Shown here one piece after another: positions 1-11,693 of a stretch of 64,000 nt of DNA. Every line of letters begins with the position of its first letter. Positions within the stretch are counted from its first letter, which is position 1. The notes below the pieces were generated by a model. The model searched no databases. It saw nothing but the letters and a program-made list of their open reading frames with translations, and was not told where the DNA came from. Location: positions 21,679,175-21,743,174 of the forward strand of contig CM023540.1 of assembly GCA_013350335.1 (NCBI GenBank), written 5' to 3'. A program made the position numbers and the translations under genes. The DNA comes from Chimonanthus salicifolius (Eukaryota > Streptophyta > Magnoliopsida > Laurales > Calycanthaceae).

Positions 1-210
1 ATTGGATTGGGTCAGATTTCTTAAAATCCAATCTGACCCGAGTCAATATTTATGGAATCCGACTGAACTACTGACCCAAAATTCTCAATCCGACTTGACT
101 TGAATTTTAATCCAACTCAATCTGAATCATGACCTGATTCGCATTCTGAACCCATTTTAGTCTAATTTTAGCTTGATTGAGCTATTGACCCTACCCAAGT
201 TTCACCTCTA
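1..210. mobile_element. 3' part of a hAT-like MITE (TAGGGGTGAAA-type terminus)
   Basis: The stretch is rich in repeated GACCCGA/AATCCGA-like words and ends at 194-210 in the inverse of a TAGAGGTGAAACTTGGG terminus. The same kind of terminus bounds the complete element at 7543-7907. The left end lies outside the window, so the TSD cannot be checked. Family assignment is by analogy only. Confidence 0.4.
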
Positions 211-1767
211 GGGAAGAGAGGTAATCTCACAAACAAATACAGCTGTCAATGCATAAGCTTTGAATTATAAGTCCTTTGAATGGGCCAGGCCCATTAAATC
301 AGAACTACAGTAAATGAAAATTCAATTGCTTAGTGGGTTGTGTTAAGAGACATTTTCATAGCCGTTGGGCCAACTGATTTCTTTTGTCATGTGTAGGGCC
401 AGCTACTTCAGTGTCACTTGAAAAAGTTGATACTTTCTTTAGTAAACCAGTTGGGAGTTGGAACTTTTGATTGTTGTTCCATCCGCCTCCCATTCAATTT
501 TATTTTATAAAAGATTTCAAATCTTTTAACTTTATTTAATGAAGCAAGTAATATCTTATATTATTAGAAGAATCATTGTTTAACTGAGACAATATATTTT
601 AAAATATCAAAAGTATTTTTTCTTTAATATCATGATCACTATAGTTTCGTCTTTGTTATATATGGCATTTGATTTAAAAGAAATTATACTTTTAAATTTT
701 AAAACTATAGATTTTCACTGATAAAAACAATTACTTCCAATCAATAACCTTTTAAAATTAGTTGGGACTTTAATTGTTAGAATAATACTCTAATAATAAT
801 CCGCTCTGAAACTAAGTTTGTCTTCCAAATAGTTTATAATATAAATTATTCAATGGGATTTTCATGCAACACTTCTCACCTATCTTTTCTCTCACTCATT
901 AAAATTTGGTACATTTGCCAAAATTTGACTGCAGTCAAAATTGTACTCTACTCCTGGATTGAAATTTCTGATACTTTTGAATTTTATTTTACTTTTTAGT
1001 CTTAAAATGTAAAGATATGATAATTTAATTTAGTTAATGTAAAAAAAAATTGTATACTGTCTCTACAGTGATGATCTTAAGAATAAGTCCCACATGAATA
1101 ATAATTAATTCATAACTAACTATGACTTCTCAGTAAGTGACAGTTTTTAGTTTGAATTTCATTCCACTTTAAAGGAATCACTCTCTGTAATTTTATTGGA
1201 TGTATGTGATTAGGAAGCTTGTATGAATTTCAAAGACTAGGCAAATACTCTAAAAAGTTCTGGATACTTAGGTTAGAAAAAAATACTAATATGACTAAAG
1301 AGCTTATTTAAAAATTTATTAAAAAATTACGAAAGACTATTTTAAAAATGACATGTTATTTCCATGTTTGGAGGTCAATAATTAGACTAAGCTCTAAAAT
1401 AGATTAGACCTTAGATCATTAGGAGCATGTTCAATGACTAAGACCCACTTGTTTAAAACAATAGTTTTCCATGATAGGACAGCACACAGAACCTAGCTGG
1501 TAGGATGCCTTTGGAGATTGAGGTGGGATTTTTTTCTTGTTTAATTTAAGAGGTTTCCATCCCATTCCAGAATTAATTCTAAAGAAATGGAAAGATGATA
1601 ATTAAAAAACCTTGAGAGAATGATATCAAGTTATGATATTCATGGCAAAAGAAATCAATCATTTTAGAACTGTCAACTGTGGCTAGCTGATACTAGAATA
1701 GTAAACCTCTAAAGGAGATAATAATATTTGTGCACCATATTTAAAAGAAAAAAGACTATATTGTCTT
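211..1767. other. Gene-free AT-rich DNA
   Basis: No coding region, RNA gene or clear repeat boundary is visible. The stretch consists of A/T-rich sequence with stops in all frames. Confidence 0.6.
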
Positions 1768-2140
1768 TTTTTTTTTTTTTTAAAAGGTTAGTATTAATCA
1801 TCCAAAACAAAAAGAACAACAAAGCCCATGGAAGAAGCCCAGGCAAGGCAAGAGGAAAAACGAAGAGGCCCCAAGGAGGTCCACCCAAATCCCGGGACGG
1901 GGGACAAACAAATAAAAATTAGAGAGAAACAATCGACTGCATGGGCAAGAACAGAACCCAAAAAACACAGAAGCCTACATCAGGCCAGCTCGACTAATCA
2001 ATAGCAGAAACCATATTACCATCATTCTGATTGGCAAAATAAGCATTGAACCGTTGAAGCAGATGATCTGACAATGAACCGAGGCAGCTCTCGTCACAGC
2101 CCAAGATTGATAGAAGGTAGAAGACGGCACTGTGATAAGT
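1768..2140 (-). mobile_element. 3' end of a LINE (L1-like), minus strand
   Basis: Read on the minus strand, this GC-richer block looks like an L1 3' untranslated region and ends in a long poly(A) tail, seen on the plus strand as the T tract at 1766-1782. No intact reverse transcriptase is present, so it is a 5'-truncated copy. The call rests on the tail and on composition rather than on a conserved domain. Confidence 0.4.
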
Positions 2141-3427
2141 GCAAGAGGGAAGAGAGAGGAGAGTAATCTTTGTTTAAAATTTCATTCAAATTCAACTGTC
2201 TGTACAGAGCTTGGCCGTTTCAAATTTATAGACTTAAACCAAGAAAATATAAGAATCAATCAATCAGAATCTGCAGGGTCTGGAGGCCCAAATCCTCTGG
2301 GCCTGACATGAATTTTGGGACTCTCCTCTTCTCTAAATTCCTAACTTTAAATCAGCCAATCCAATGATGTCAAGTGGCATTTATTGAATTATCAAAATAA
2401 AATAAAAAAATACAAAAACCTGAAAATCCTAGCTACAAATTTCATGGGCCCTAACAGTTGCAGTTTTTCTGCAGATTTTCTTCCTGATGTAGCTGGGCCG
2501 GATTTGGATCAAATCTAGAGAGTTTAGAACTTTCTCTTCTTGCTGATTTCCCCCTATCTCTGGACCTCCCTTGCTGCTGTTTTGAAGCCAAAATCTAGCA
2601 GATTTCTGAAGAAAAAAAATCCGGTTCAACTAGCTGGACGTGAGGAACAAATCTGGCTCAGTTTGTAATTGCTATGCTTGCTAATTTTTGAGTCACCGAA
2701 TTTGCTGCTATCTTTACCAGATTTGGACGTGTAAAGGGCTTGGATTTTCATTCTAAATCCAGCCATTAATTTTAGGGTTCTTGCTGTTTAAACAGCTCCC
2801 AGTCCCAAATCCAGCAATTCACGTGGAAGGAAACACCTTCCATTTTGGGCCCAACACGTTCCATGCACAGCCACATTCTTAACGGTGCTGATTTGAGGGG
2901 GTCCATTTTTTTTATTAAAAATGGATTAAGATTTTAAAACTGAAATTAAGTTATAGGTAGGTTGAAGTAGGCCAAAATATAAATAAAATTGAAAAATAAT
3001 AACTCAAATTAAATATAGAATGTTAAAATTTGACCCGATTTAGGTCAAGGCCCATCCATTGATGATGCCCTGCATCGGCGATCTCTACGTTAGCGGACCA
3101 TGGAACCGTCAGAAGAAACCACCTTAACGATGCTTACGCAGTTTCTCGCCTATTGGTGCATTTCACGTGATATTTTAAAGGAATAAGAACAGAGAACAGG
3201 AGAAATTATAAGGTTACTCCGCCGGAGTACCAAAGCGCTTAACGCCATGTCCGAAATTAAATTGTTAGGTGCTCTAGCAACTTCCCTATTTGGCTATTTT
3301 CAACGTCGTCTTTCAGAGTAGCACGTTAATTGTCGTTACTCCGCCAATTTTGTACACCCCTAATTTGTCGGTGCTCCGCCAATTTTGTACCCCTGCACTT
3401 GACTATATTTAAGAAATATTATAGATA
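2141..3427. other. Gene-free intergenic DNA
   Basis: No protein family or RNA gene is recognised. The part around 2430-2900 is less AT-rich but has only short unsupported reading frames. Confidence 0.5.
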
Positions 3428-3619
3428 GGACAGCAATTCCTCCGTATGTATTTTGTGCAAGTTGATATGGGATTTATTGTATTGCTCATTTTATGTTTGG
3501 AATCGGTTCGTCAAACCTTTTGTTCTAAGTATTTCGAATCGATTCAAAGGACAAAATGTGCAATATAGTAAAATCCATGTCGAGCTATACATAAATGTCC
3601 GTAGAAGGATTGCTACCCT
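3428..3619. mobile_element. Foldback MITE, hAT/MULE-like
   Basis: The ends are inverted copies of each other (GGACAGCAATTCCTCCGTA on the left, inverse of GGGTAGCAATCCTTCTACGG on the right), and the two halves pair over most of their length. Flanks TTATAGATA (3419-3427) and TTATGGATA (3620-3628) form a 9-bp TSD with one mismatch. Same family as 27614-27940 and the remnant near 22.4 kb. Confidence 0.7.
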
Positions 3620-3628
3620 TTATGGATA

Positions 3629-4789
3629 AGTTCTAATACAAATATTAATCACACCTATACTACTTTACAACTATTGAACCAATCAATAAGATAAAATTAT
3701 TAATTTGTATATTTTAGTATTTTACATTTTTAAATGAATTTTGTTCTTAATTAAGATTTTTGTTTTATTCCAGTCGATAAATTGAAATGGATCTTATAGA
3801 GTACCTGATCAACAATTGATACACATTTGTCAACTTGCTGTACTATTATCATATATGGTTTAAAAAATATTGACAAGACCTTTTCATGTGGTCTACCTAA
3901 GAAATAATTGACCAAATAAATGGTTGGAATCAACAAATTGTATAGCCAATGTAATTAGAAATCATTTGATAAGATGGATTATAGTTTTTTTTTTAAAAAA
4001 AATCCACTTAAAAAGATTAAAAGAAATATTTAACTGTGTAGTCTTGAAAGTTGAATAATGATCAGCAGACCTACGATGGAGGATGGCAGTCATCAAATAA
4101 AGAGTTTGATTAAGATAAAAGAATATAGAGAAAGGAGAATGATTCTAAAGGGTAAATTATTAGACAATATAATTACAAATTGTATGATGTGTTCTTAGTC
4201 TTCCATTTTTTATGTTTAACAAAATTGATATTTTTTTTCAAGACCCTAATGAGAATGTTATATAAGAACGAAGTTATGTTCTATCAATTTTTATGAGTTG
4301 TTTATGCATTTCTCCACATGATCCAATAGTGGGATCAAAAATTCGGTGCGCCGTTACACCCGGCCATTACATGTCGATACGCATTCTCTGTTTTATGAAT
4401 TTTAATATTTTATATTTTTTTCAAAGATTCAAAAAAATACTAAAAAAAATCAAGAAAATTCTAGGTTTCATTTCTATATAATTTTATTATTATTTCGCGA
4501 TCATTTAGATGTTTCAATGTGATTTTGAAGTTATGAAATGAAGAACTTTAAAATATGTTGAAAATTTGTGGAAAAATCCCAAAAAATCTAGAAACATGGG
4601 AAATAAAATCTAGTAATTTTGTCCTAAAGAATAAATATTTTGAGTTATTTTTATCATTTTTTCAAATTTCGACTAAAAAAAAATCCCGCTTCAACCAATA
4701 TTCTCATCGCATAGCTCTCTGAGTCCTCTTTCCAACACCTTTAAAATCACCTTGATCGGAGTCCGTTTGGCAAAGTTATGCTCACTTTA
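3629..4789. other. Gene-free AT-rich DNA
   Basis: No gene is visible. The fragment around 4330-4380 resembles dispersed GC-richer repeat scraps but has no boundaries that can be defended. Confidence 0.5.
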
Positions 4790-5095
4790 CCAGAGGTACC
4801 CCATTCAGTATTACATGTCGATCTACATATGCTTTGTGGTAGATATCAGCGATAGTTTTTGGCCGACACATAACTCATCGGCCGAATATTTTAGCTCAAT
4901 GACCATATTTTAAAATGATTTTTTGAACATTTTTTAGATTTATTTTGTACACCAATATTTTGTACAGGGGTTTAAAATTCAGTATCGACCGATATTTTTC
5001 TCTCTCTTAATTTTTTTTTTTTAAACAAAAGTATTAATATCGGCCGATATCGGCGATATGTATCGGATATCAGATAACTAATCAGTGTATCAAAA
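4790..5095. mobile_element. Degenerate CGGCCGATAT-type repeat remnant
   Basis: Contains repeated GGCCGATATCGG-like words and an internal CAGGGGTTTAAAATTC motif at about 4966, matching the terminus of the hAT-like element at 9413-9839. The opposite end and the TSD are not recognisable, so this is a truncated or nested copy. Confidence 0.4.
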
Positions 5096-6945
5096 CTATT
5101 TTGTCCATTATTTTATTACAATAAATTATATAAACAAATTAATTCCATTTTTTTCTACTTACATATATCTGCTCTTAGAATGACCTAAAACCTAAACCTA
5201 AAACTTTTCTAAAATAGTACAAATCGTGGGGATGGTCACATAGGGAAAATGTAATTCCTAACCAACCTGGAAGTGAGAGAGACTTGATCTGGTTCTGGTG
5301 ACCCATCAAAGTTAATGGTGAAAGCAAAGTTTACAAGACTTTCATAAAAAAAGTGGTTTTCCAAATTCCAAAGGTTGGAATTTGCGTTAATCCAAAGTTT
5401 GTAAGCTGTAATTATTTGATTGGAGTGTTTCGCTCGTTTCTTGACCATAATTAGGATTTGGTCATGTCATACTGTCAACCAGACCGGCTAAGATGGATAC
5501 TTTTCTTTAAATATTTCAAATGTATTGACTAAGACAAAGTCAATTATGATGTCATTTTAAACAATTTTATTAGTTTATAATGTATATTTAATAAAAGTAT
5601 TATAATTTTTATATTCTAAAAGTGTAACTTTTTAAAAGGGTAGAGAAATTTATATGACTCTATTCAGCAGTTTTGCGCTAAGTATTCCGAAGTTTCTACA
5701 TGTAAATTAAAAAAAAAAAGTGTTAAAATATTAAGTGAATATAGACTCTTTCTCCTCTCTTTTTAAATAAAAAAAAAATAGAAAACCAAGTGTGAATGTG
5801 TGAGTATGTTACTGTAAAAATATTTCATTTTTACATAGTATTAGACTTTTGAGAGTCAAAATTCGTAAATAAAGTATGGCCTAAAAATTAAAAAAAAAAG
5901 TCTCAATTTTTTAGAAAATATAAAACCAATATGAGGAAACACCTAATATGAAATTCATGTTCTCGAGTATCCTATAGCGACATTTATCTTCTATTACAAT
6001 TCATAATTTTTTTTGGTTAGAAACAAATGAGAATTTCATGAAAATGTTGGTATATTAGAAAAATCACATAAGCTTCCTAAAAACTATATTAATAATGTTG
6101 AGAGCTCTTCATTTTATTCGATAAATATTTATGTATTATTTCATTACTTTTTTTTATGTGAAACTTTGAAATGTGAATTATCTTAAAAGACTCAGATTTC
6201 ATGAATATTTCAAAAATAAAACTTAGAAAATCACATATCCTCCTAAAAGCTTAAGACATCTTCATTTAATTCCATAGCACTCAATATTATTTTATTAAAT
6301 TATTTTTAGAAGAAACTCCAAAATTGGGATTCTCTTTGAGTAAATTAAAATTTTGATAAAAATAACTTAAAATAGATAAAATTTAAAGAAAAAAGTTTAA
6401 TAAATTTTATATTTGAAGAACTTGTTTCTAAACCTTCTTAAAATTATACTCAATATAAAATTTAATCTAAAAAAATATTAAAATAACATTTTTTTTAAAT
6501 ATAAAATAGGTCAATACAATTTGACCAAATTATTAGCCATAGCACTCGGTATTATAATTAACCGAAATTTTCAATCTTTAAATGTTCATGTTAAGGTTGT
6601 ATTAAATTATATATATATGCAGTCACTTGTCAAGCCAATATCAGCCAATATGACCCATGTTTGGCTGTCGGGCAATTTTTAACCCGATTGAAATAATTTG
6701 TACTCCCAATCCATCCACTAACCTATCTATCAGCCTACTATTTATAATTGACAAGCACTTAGATAGGCCTTCAAGTTTTTTATTTTTTTATTTTTATTGT
6801 GAACTATATTCAAGCATCAATAAAATTTATACAATTAAATATTAATGATATATGTTGATGATCTATCAATGATAGATGATTGTATCAGTTTAAAAAATAT
6901 TTTTTAATAAAAATAAAAAAAATATATTATAAAGTACTAATTTTT
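5096..6945. other. Gene-free AT-rich DNA
   Basis: Long AT-rich stretch with no coding region, RNA gene or well-bounded repeat visible. Confidence 0.6.
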
Positions 6946-7118
6946 TTTTTGAATTTATGTGTCAGAAACTGCAGGACACCCAGCATAAAATTCCCACGAA
7001 TGAACCCACTACCTTTAAAGCACAACAAGATTAGGCCATGGGAGCTCGAAACTCCAATCTCTCCACTTTTCAAGACGAGAGGCAACTAATTGTACTACAC
7101 TCATGAGGGTAAAAAAAA
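6946..7118 (-). mobile_element. tRNA-derived SINE, minus strand
   Basis: On the minus strand the block begins near the CCCTCATGAGTG motif, has a box-B-like GAGTTTCGAGCTCCC and ends in a poly(A) tail (T tract at 6942-6950 on the plus strand). A related truncated copy is at 10673-10790. Confidence 0.6.
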
Positions 7119-7542
7119 AAAAACTGTGTTCCTATCAATTACCCTGTCATATGTGACTTAAGTAAATAATATGATAGTGAAAGGTTTACAGATATTATGA
7201 TCATGAATTATAATGTTTCAATTATTGAATTATTAATAAATTTTAAAATGAATAAATAAAATAAAATTTTTAAACATAAATCGGTCTTAACTTAGTAAAC
7301 AAGCAATAGCAGTAACAAAATACAAATTGGATGCAAATCAATGGAGGTACAAAATCGAGAGCTGAATTAAATTCAATTAAGTGGGTAGTAGCAAACCATG
7401 TCCCATCCATTCATCAAGTCAATGTAAAACTTGACCAACTCTGGAAGTACTTTATGACTATTAAAGAAGTTCTCACTGATATAAAAGCCTGAATCATCCA
7501 ACTCCAACACATTTGAAGTCGATGCAAAAGTTTCTTCTTTAA

Positions 7543-7907
7543 TAGGGCTGAAATTTGACTCGAGTTTGGTGGGATTTTAATAAATCAAACTTAATTGATG
7601 TTAAACAATTATTGAATTTGATCTAACTGACCTGGATTACTGATTCAAATTACTCAATTCGATCTAATTTGAATTACTGACTTGAGTCAATTCGAGTGTT
7701 ATTTTATAATTTGGTGGACGCAGATCGAGTCAAGTTACATCAGATTAATTTTAAATTTCTCAACCCAACTCGATCCGAATTTCATACGGTTTCTTATTTT
7801 TCTAATCCGAATCAATCTGAAAGATACAAATAAATAATCCAAACCCATTGATTTCTCAGATCAGATCATGCGAGTTGAATTAAAATCCGACTCAAATTTC
7901 ACTCCTA
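7543..7907. mobile_element. hAT-like MITE with 8-bp TSD
   Basis: Left end TAGGGCTGAAATTTGACTCG and right end (inverse) TAGGAGTGAAATTTGAGTCG form terminal inverted repeats. TTCTTTAA (7535-7542) and TTGTTTAA (7908-7915) are an 8-bp TSD with one mismatch, as expected for hAT elements. The interior is filled with CCGACTC/GATCTGA-like words and encodes nothing. Related remnants end at 210 and 26545. Confidence 0.75.
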
Positions 7908-7915
7908 TTGTTTAA

Positions 7916-9404
7916 TATTTATACTTTGGTATGCAGCAGTTGACTTGAAGTAAATAGATTTGGGTAAAAACCTCACTCTTCTTTAATCTAAATTTGAATT
8001 TTACCACTTAAATGTAAATTGGTCCTAATTGAATTAGTTGTGTTCCTGTACATATTAATTTAAAGGCTTTTGTTATACCTTTTAGCTTCCAACATTTTTC
8101 TAGACATTTGTTAGATAGTTCTTTTTCACATTCAATCAACAAAAGTATATGTTGATATGATATTTTATAAATGTATACCTTTGTTGTTGTTGTTGGCAGC
8201 ATGCATAGATCAGATTTAATAAAAAAGAAAACCGAAAATAAACATGATTTTATTGTGTGATCGCGAGAATAAAAATAATAAAGTCTAACTTAAGCAAGTT
8301 TTAATTGACCGATTTGGCTATTAAACGGTGTGCAAGAGGTATAATTTTGAATATTTATATATTATACAAGTAGTTTCGTATATCTCTATGATTAATCTCA
8401 CTTCTAATATGAAATAGAGATATCTATATTATGAAAAAAAAAAAGTACCGTTCAAAATTTGAATTCCCAATATACACCTCATAAACTATTTGATGTTGCT
8501 AGTGTTTATTGCATTAAAATATCCATATTCATCATGTGAAAGGTAGATAGAATTAATTTGAATGGAACATTTTATTCCTTCAGTCCTTTTCAAAATTTCT
8601 TATCTCAAACATATTAAATGTGTTCCTTCTATCCAAATTTTTTGAATTTTTTCCAGTCTTTTTTTTTTTTTTTTAATTTCTGACTAAAATCATAATCATC
8701 AATGTATCCAACAAAATAATAACACCTAGTTTACTCAAAAAATGACAAAATATAATACCAGAAGAAAATTTTATTGGGTGGTCCTCATTCCTTAAGCAAT
8801 AAAAAAATGTGATGCAAGGACCACAGCAACTGCGACCTGGTTGTAAATTAGTTCACAAACTGCAAAGAATCCATGCTCTCACGTGCATCAGGTAACAATG
8901 GTAGGGCACTGCTTTGTACCTCCAATTATTTGAAAATTCAAAATAATAATACGGGGAATGCGAAGTAATTTCGTGTATTCATGAAATTAATCTCACCTTT
9001 AATAAAGACTGGATATACTCATATAATTAAAAGAAGTGAAAATAACACTTATGAGTCAATATGACTTGACTCAATTTAATAAGATTATGACTTTAATGAG
9101 TTTAGATAATATATATTTTTTATTTTTTTAAAACCTTTGTCAATGTTCTTGATTTTAAAGAATTTTGAATTTAAGTTTAATTTTTGAGTTTTCGATCACT
9201 CATACCAACATATATTTTTTTGGCATGAACGAAGATAGATGCCTCCACCATTTGAGATTTGATTTTTCATAAAATTTAATGACCGCTACTCACACTAAAT
9301 TTTGGAAGCTTTTGAGCAAGGGAACAAATCTCGACCGATAAAGATGATTTAAAAAAAAAATAGGAGAGAGAAATTTCTCCGACATATGGAGATTTAAATC
9401 CCTA
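7916..9404. other. Gene-free AT-rich DNA
   Basis: No coding or RNA gene is recognised between the two MITEs. Confidence 0.5.
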
Positions 9405-9412
9405 CTTCTAAG

Positions 9413-9839
9413 CAGGGGTTCAAAAATCGGCTAGGCCGATATGCATATTGGCCGATAATTTTATCTCTCATACCGATATCGGCATTTTCTTTCTCCTCTG
9501 ATATCGGAACCGTGAAAAAACCGCAAAAAATCGTGACGAACAGTGAAAAACCGCAAAAAACCGCAAAAAACCGTGAGAACCCGTGAGAACTGTAAACCCT
9601 GAATCGCGAAAAACTGCGAAAAACCGTGTAAAAACCGTCAAAAATCGTATTGGTGTTTTTTTTTTAAAAAATAATAATTTAAATATCGATATTTATGAAT
9701 ATCGGCTGATATTGTGACCGATATTTCGGATCGAATATCGGCCATATCGACCGATATTCGGTATGTACGGCCATATCGGCCGATATTACTCGGTCTTAAA
9801 AAATCGATATATATATATCGGCCGATATTTTAACCTTTG
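9413..9839. mobile_element. hAT-like MITE with perfect 8-bp TSD and CCGCAAAAA repeats
   Basis: Terminal inverted repeats CAGGGGTTCAAAAATCGG (left) and CAAAGGTTAAAATATCGG (inverse of the right end) are flanked by perfect 8-bp duplications CTTCTAAG at 9405-9412 and 9840-9847. The interior has a cluster of CCGTGAAAAA/CCGCAAAAAA units (about 9508-9640) and many GGCCGATAT palindromes. It is non-coding and therefore non-autonomous. Confidence 0.85.
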
Positions 9840-9847
9840 CTTCTAAG

Positions 9848-10672
9848 TGATGTTTACGATGAAGAGGACAAGATAATTTGATTTTAACCAATGTAATTTA
9901 TGAAAATCTTCTCATTCAACTATTTACATTCATGATTCAGACCATAGTTTTGGACGTAGACTATTGTGCCACGTGTAACGTTGAAATTGGAAACTATGAC
10001 GCTGACTACAATTGTGTCACTAAGAACAAATGCTATTTATAAAAAATAGTAAATTCCATCTAACAAAGATTTAAAATGTCAAATTGTCAATACACGTTGC
10101 AACACTGAAAGTCCGTTTCATCTTTATTTACTATAAAAGTGTGAGTGGTCTATTTTCCTTTTTAAAACTAATAATCAGTAAATAACTAATAACAATAATC
10201 ACCTCAAATAGTAAGTCACACTACGCTCTCTATATTACATTATTTTAAATTGTTAATAGTGACTTTTTAATTTAGAAATTAGAAAAATAAAAGTTCACGT
10301 AATTGGACTAGTTGAGAATTTAACTGGTTGAAATATTTACATATTGAATTATAATTCATAATTTAGAAATTTAAAATGTGTTTCTCAAATTCCAATAAAT
10401 GGAGAGTGGAAACCTCAATTCAAATAAAAGAATTATCATCTATCCACTGGTTGGTGTGTATGGTATTATTCTATATCTTTAGACATGAGATCAATCAAAT
10501 GGAGTGTAATGGGTTTATCGGAAAAATGTTTTTGTGTATGATATCTATAAAAAATTATCTTAATTAGATTGATTCAACCGAAGATGATTTTTTTTTTTTT
10601 TTTAATTTATGTGTTATTGAAAGAGGGATCTTTGAAATGAATCAATCACCATTCCATTTAGTAGAATCTACA
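9848..10672. other. Gene-free AT-rich DNA
   Basis: No gene or bounded repeat is visible. Confidence 0.5.
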
Positions 10673-10790
10673 TTTTTTTTTAAATTTACATGTGAAAAAT
10701 CCAGCGTAAAACCTTCACGGGTGATGTCCACTGCCCTTAGAGTACACGACAATGGAGGTTTGAACTTGACACCTCCTGCTTCCTATATAA
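10673..10790 (-). mobile_element. Truncated SINE, minus strand
   Basis: Similar in layout and words to the SINE at 6946-7118: a T tract on the plus strand, then the AAATCCAGCGTAAAACCTTC and CCACTGCCCTTAGAG segments. The 5' part of the element is missing. Confidence 0.45.
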
Positions 10791-11010
10791 TCTATATTTA
10801 AGTAGATAGGAATTTATGAGTGATCATTTCATGTCCAAATTAATTAAGTGACAAGTGGCAAATTTTAAAATTTATCATATTGATAGTCATAGTATTAAAT
10901 ATTTGATCAAATTAGAATAAAATTTTAAAAGTATTTTATCATTTTGCAAGCGGATAAGCACCGCATAAGAGGGCATGCTTTTAAGGCTTCCATGTAGACA
11001 GGCATGCGAG

Positions 11011-11693
11011 AGTATATAAACTTCTTGCAACTCATGAATGCAAAGCCCATAATATGATATGGTGGTCCATCACTGTACTGTATTTCAGTTACCTACAAGT
11101 CTACCTACAACCATAAACAAGCCACAATACAATGGCCCACAGCACCACAGTAAATGAAACTCTCTCTCTCTCTCTTTCGTGCTTCTTCTCTTGGACATCA
11201 GTGTCTTCACTGTCATAGTGTCATAGAAATCTCTAATACGTATTTTAATACAAATCCACGCAAAAGACACATTTATTACCATAAAGTACTTCCCATTTGT
11301 CCCTAAACAAATGAAATTGCCCTCCCAAATACAATCTTCTCCAGCTTGCATTCTATTTAAATAATCCCATAATCTTAGATTCCATATTCCCATCTCTAAA
11401 GAAAAAGGAAAAACCCATTACAATGATAAACCCCCCCAATCATCAAAGCAAACAATTTAAATAAAAAATCCGAGTCTTTGATTTTTTTTTAACTTTTTTT
11501 CTTTTAAATTATATTTTGTTTCTCTTCTTCTTCTTTTGTTGGGAGTTGGAACTTCTATATCAGCAGCAGAATACAAAGTTTACAAACTCCCAAGTTACAG
11601 ACTCTCATAATGTCACATTGACATGGCGCTGTCCAAAACCGCCCTTGTGTAGACGCGAGGAGAGTCGCAGAAGCGGTTCTCCAAAAACCGCCC
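11011..11693 (+). promoter_or_regulatory. Putative promoter and leader of the receptor kinase gene
   Basis: A TATA-like AGTATATAAAC lies at 11011-11021, and a CT-rich tract at 11159-11176. The long distance to the start codon (about 670 bases) implies a long leader or a different, unseen promoter. Start-site data would decide. Confidence 0.3.

Noticed and set aside
1728..1922. Lysine-rich small ORF
   Set aside because: Runs through the T tract and body of a reversed LINE tail; no start context or homology.
9500..9660. CCGCAAAAA cluster as telomere-like repeat
   Set aside because: Does not match TTTAGGG or known variants and lies inside a MITE with its own TSD.
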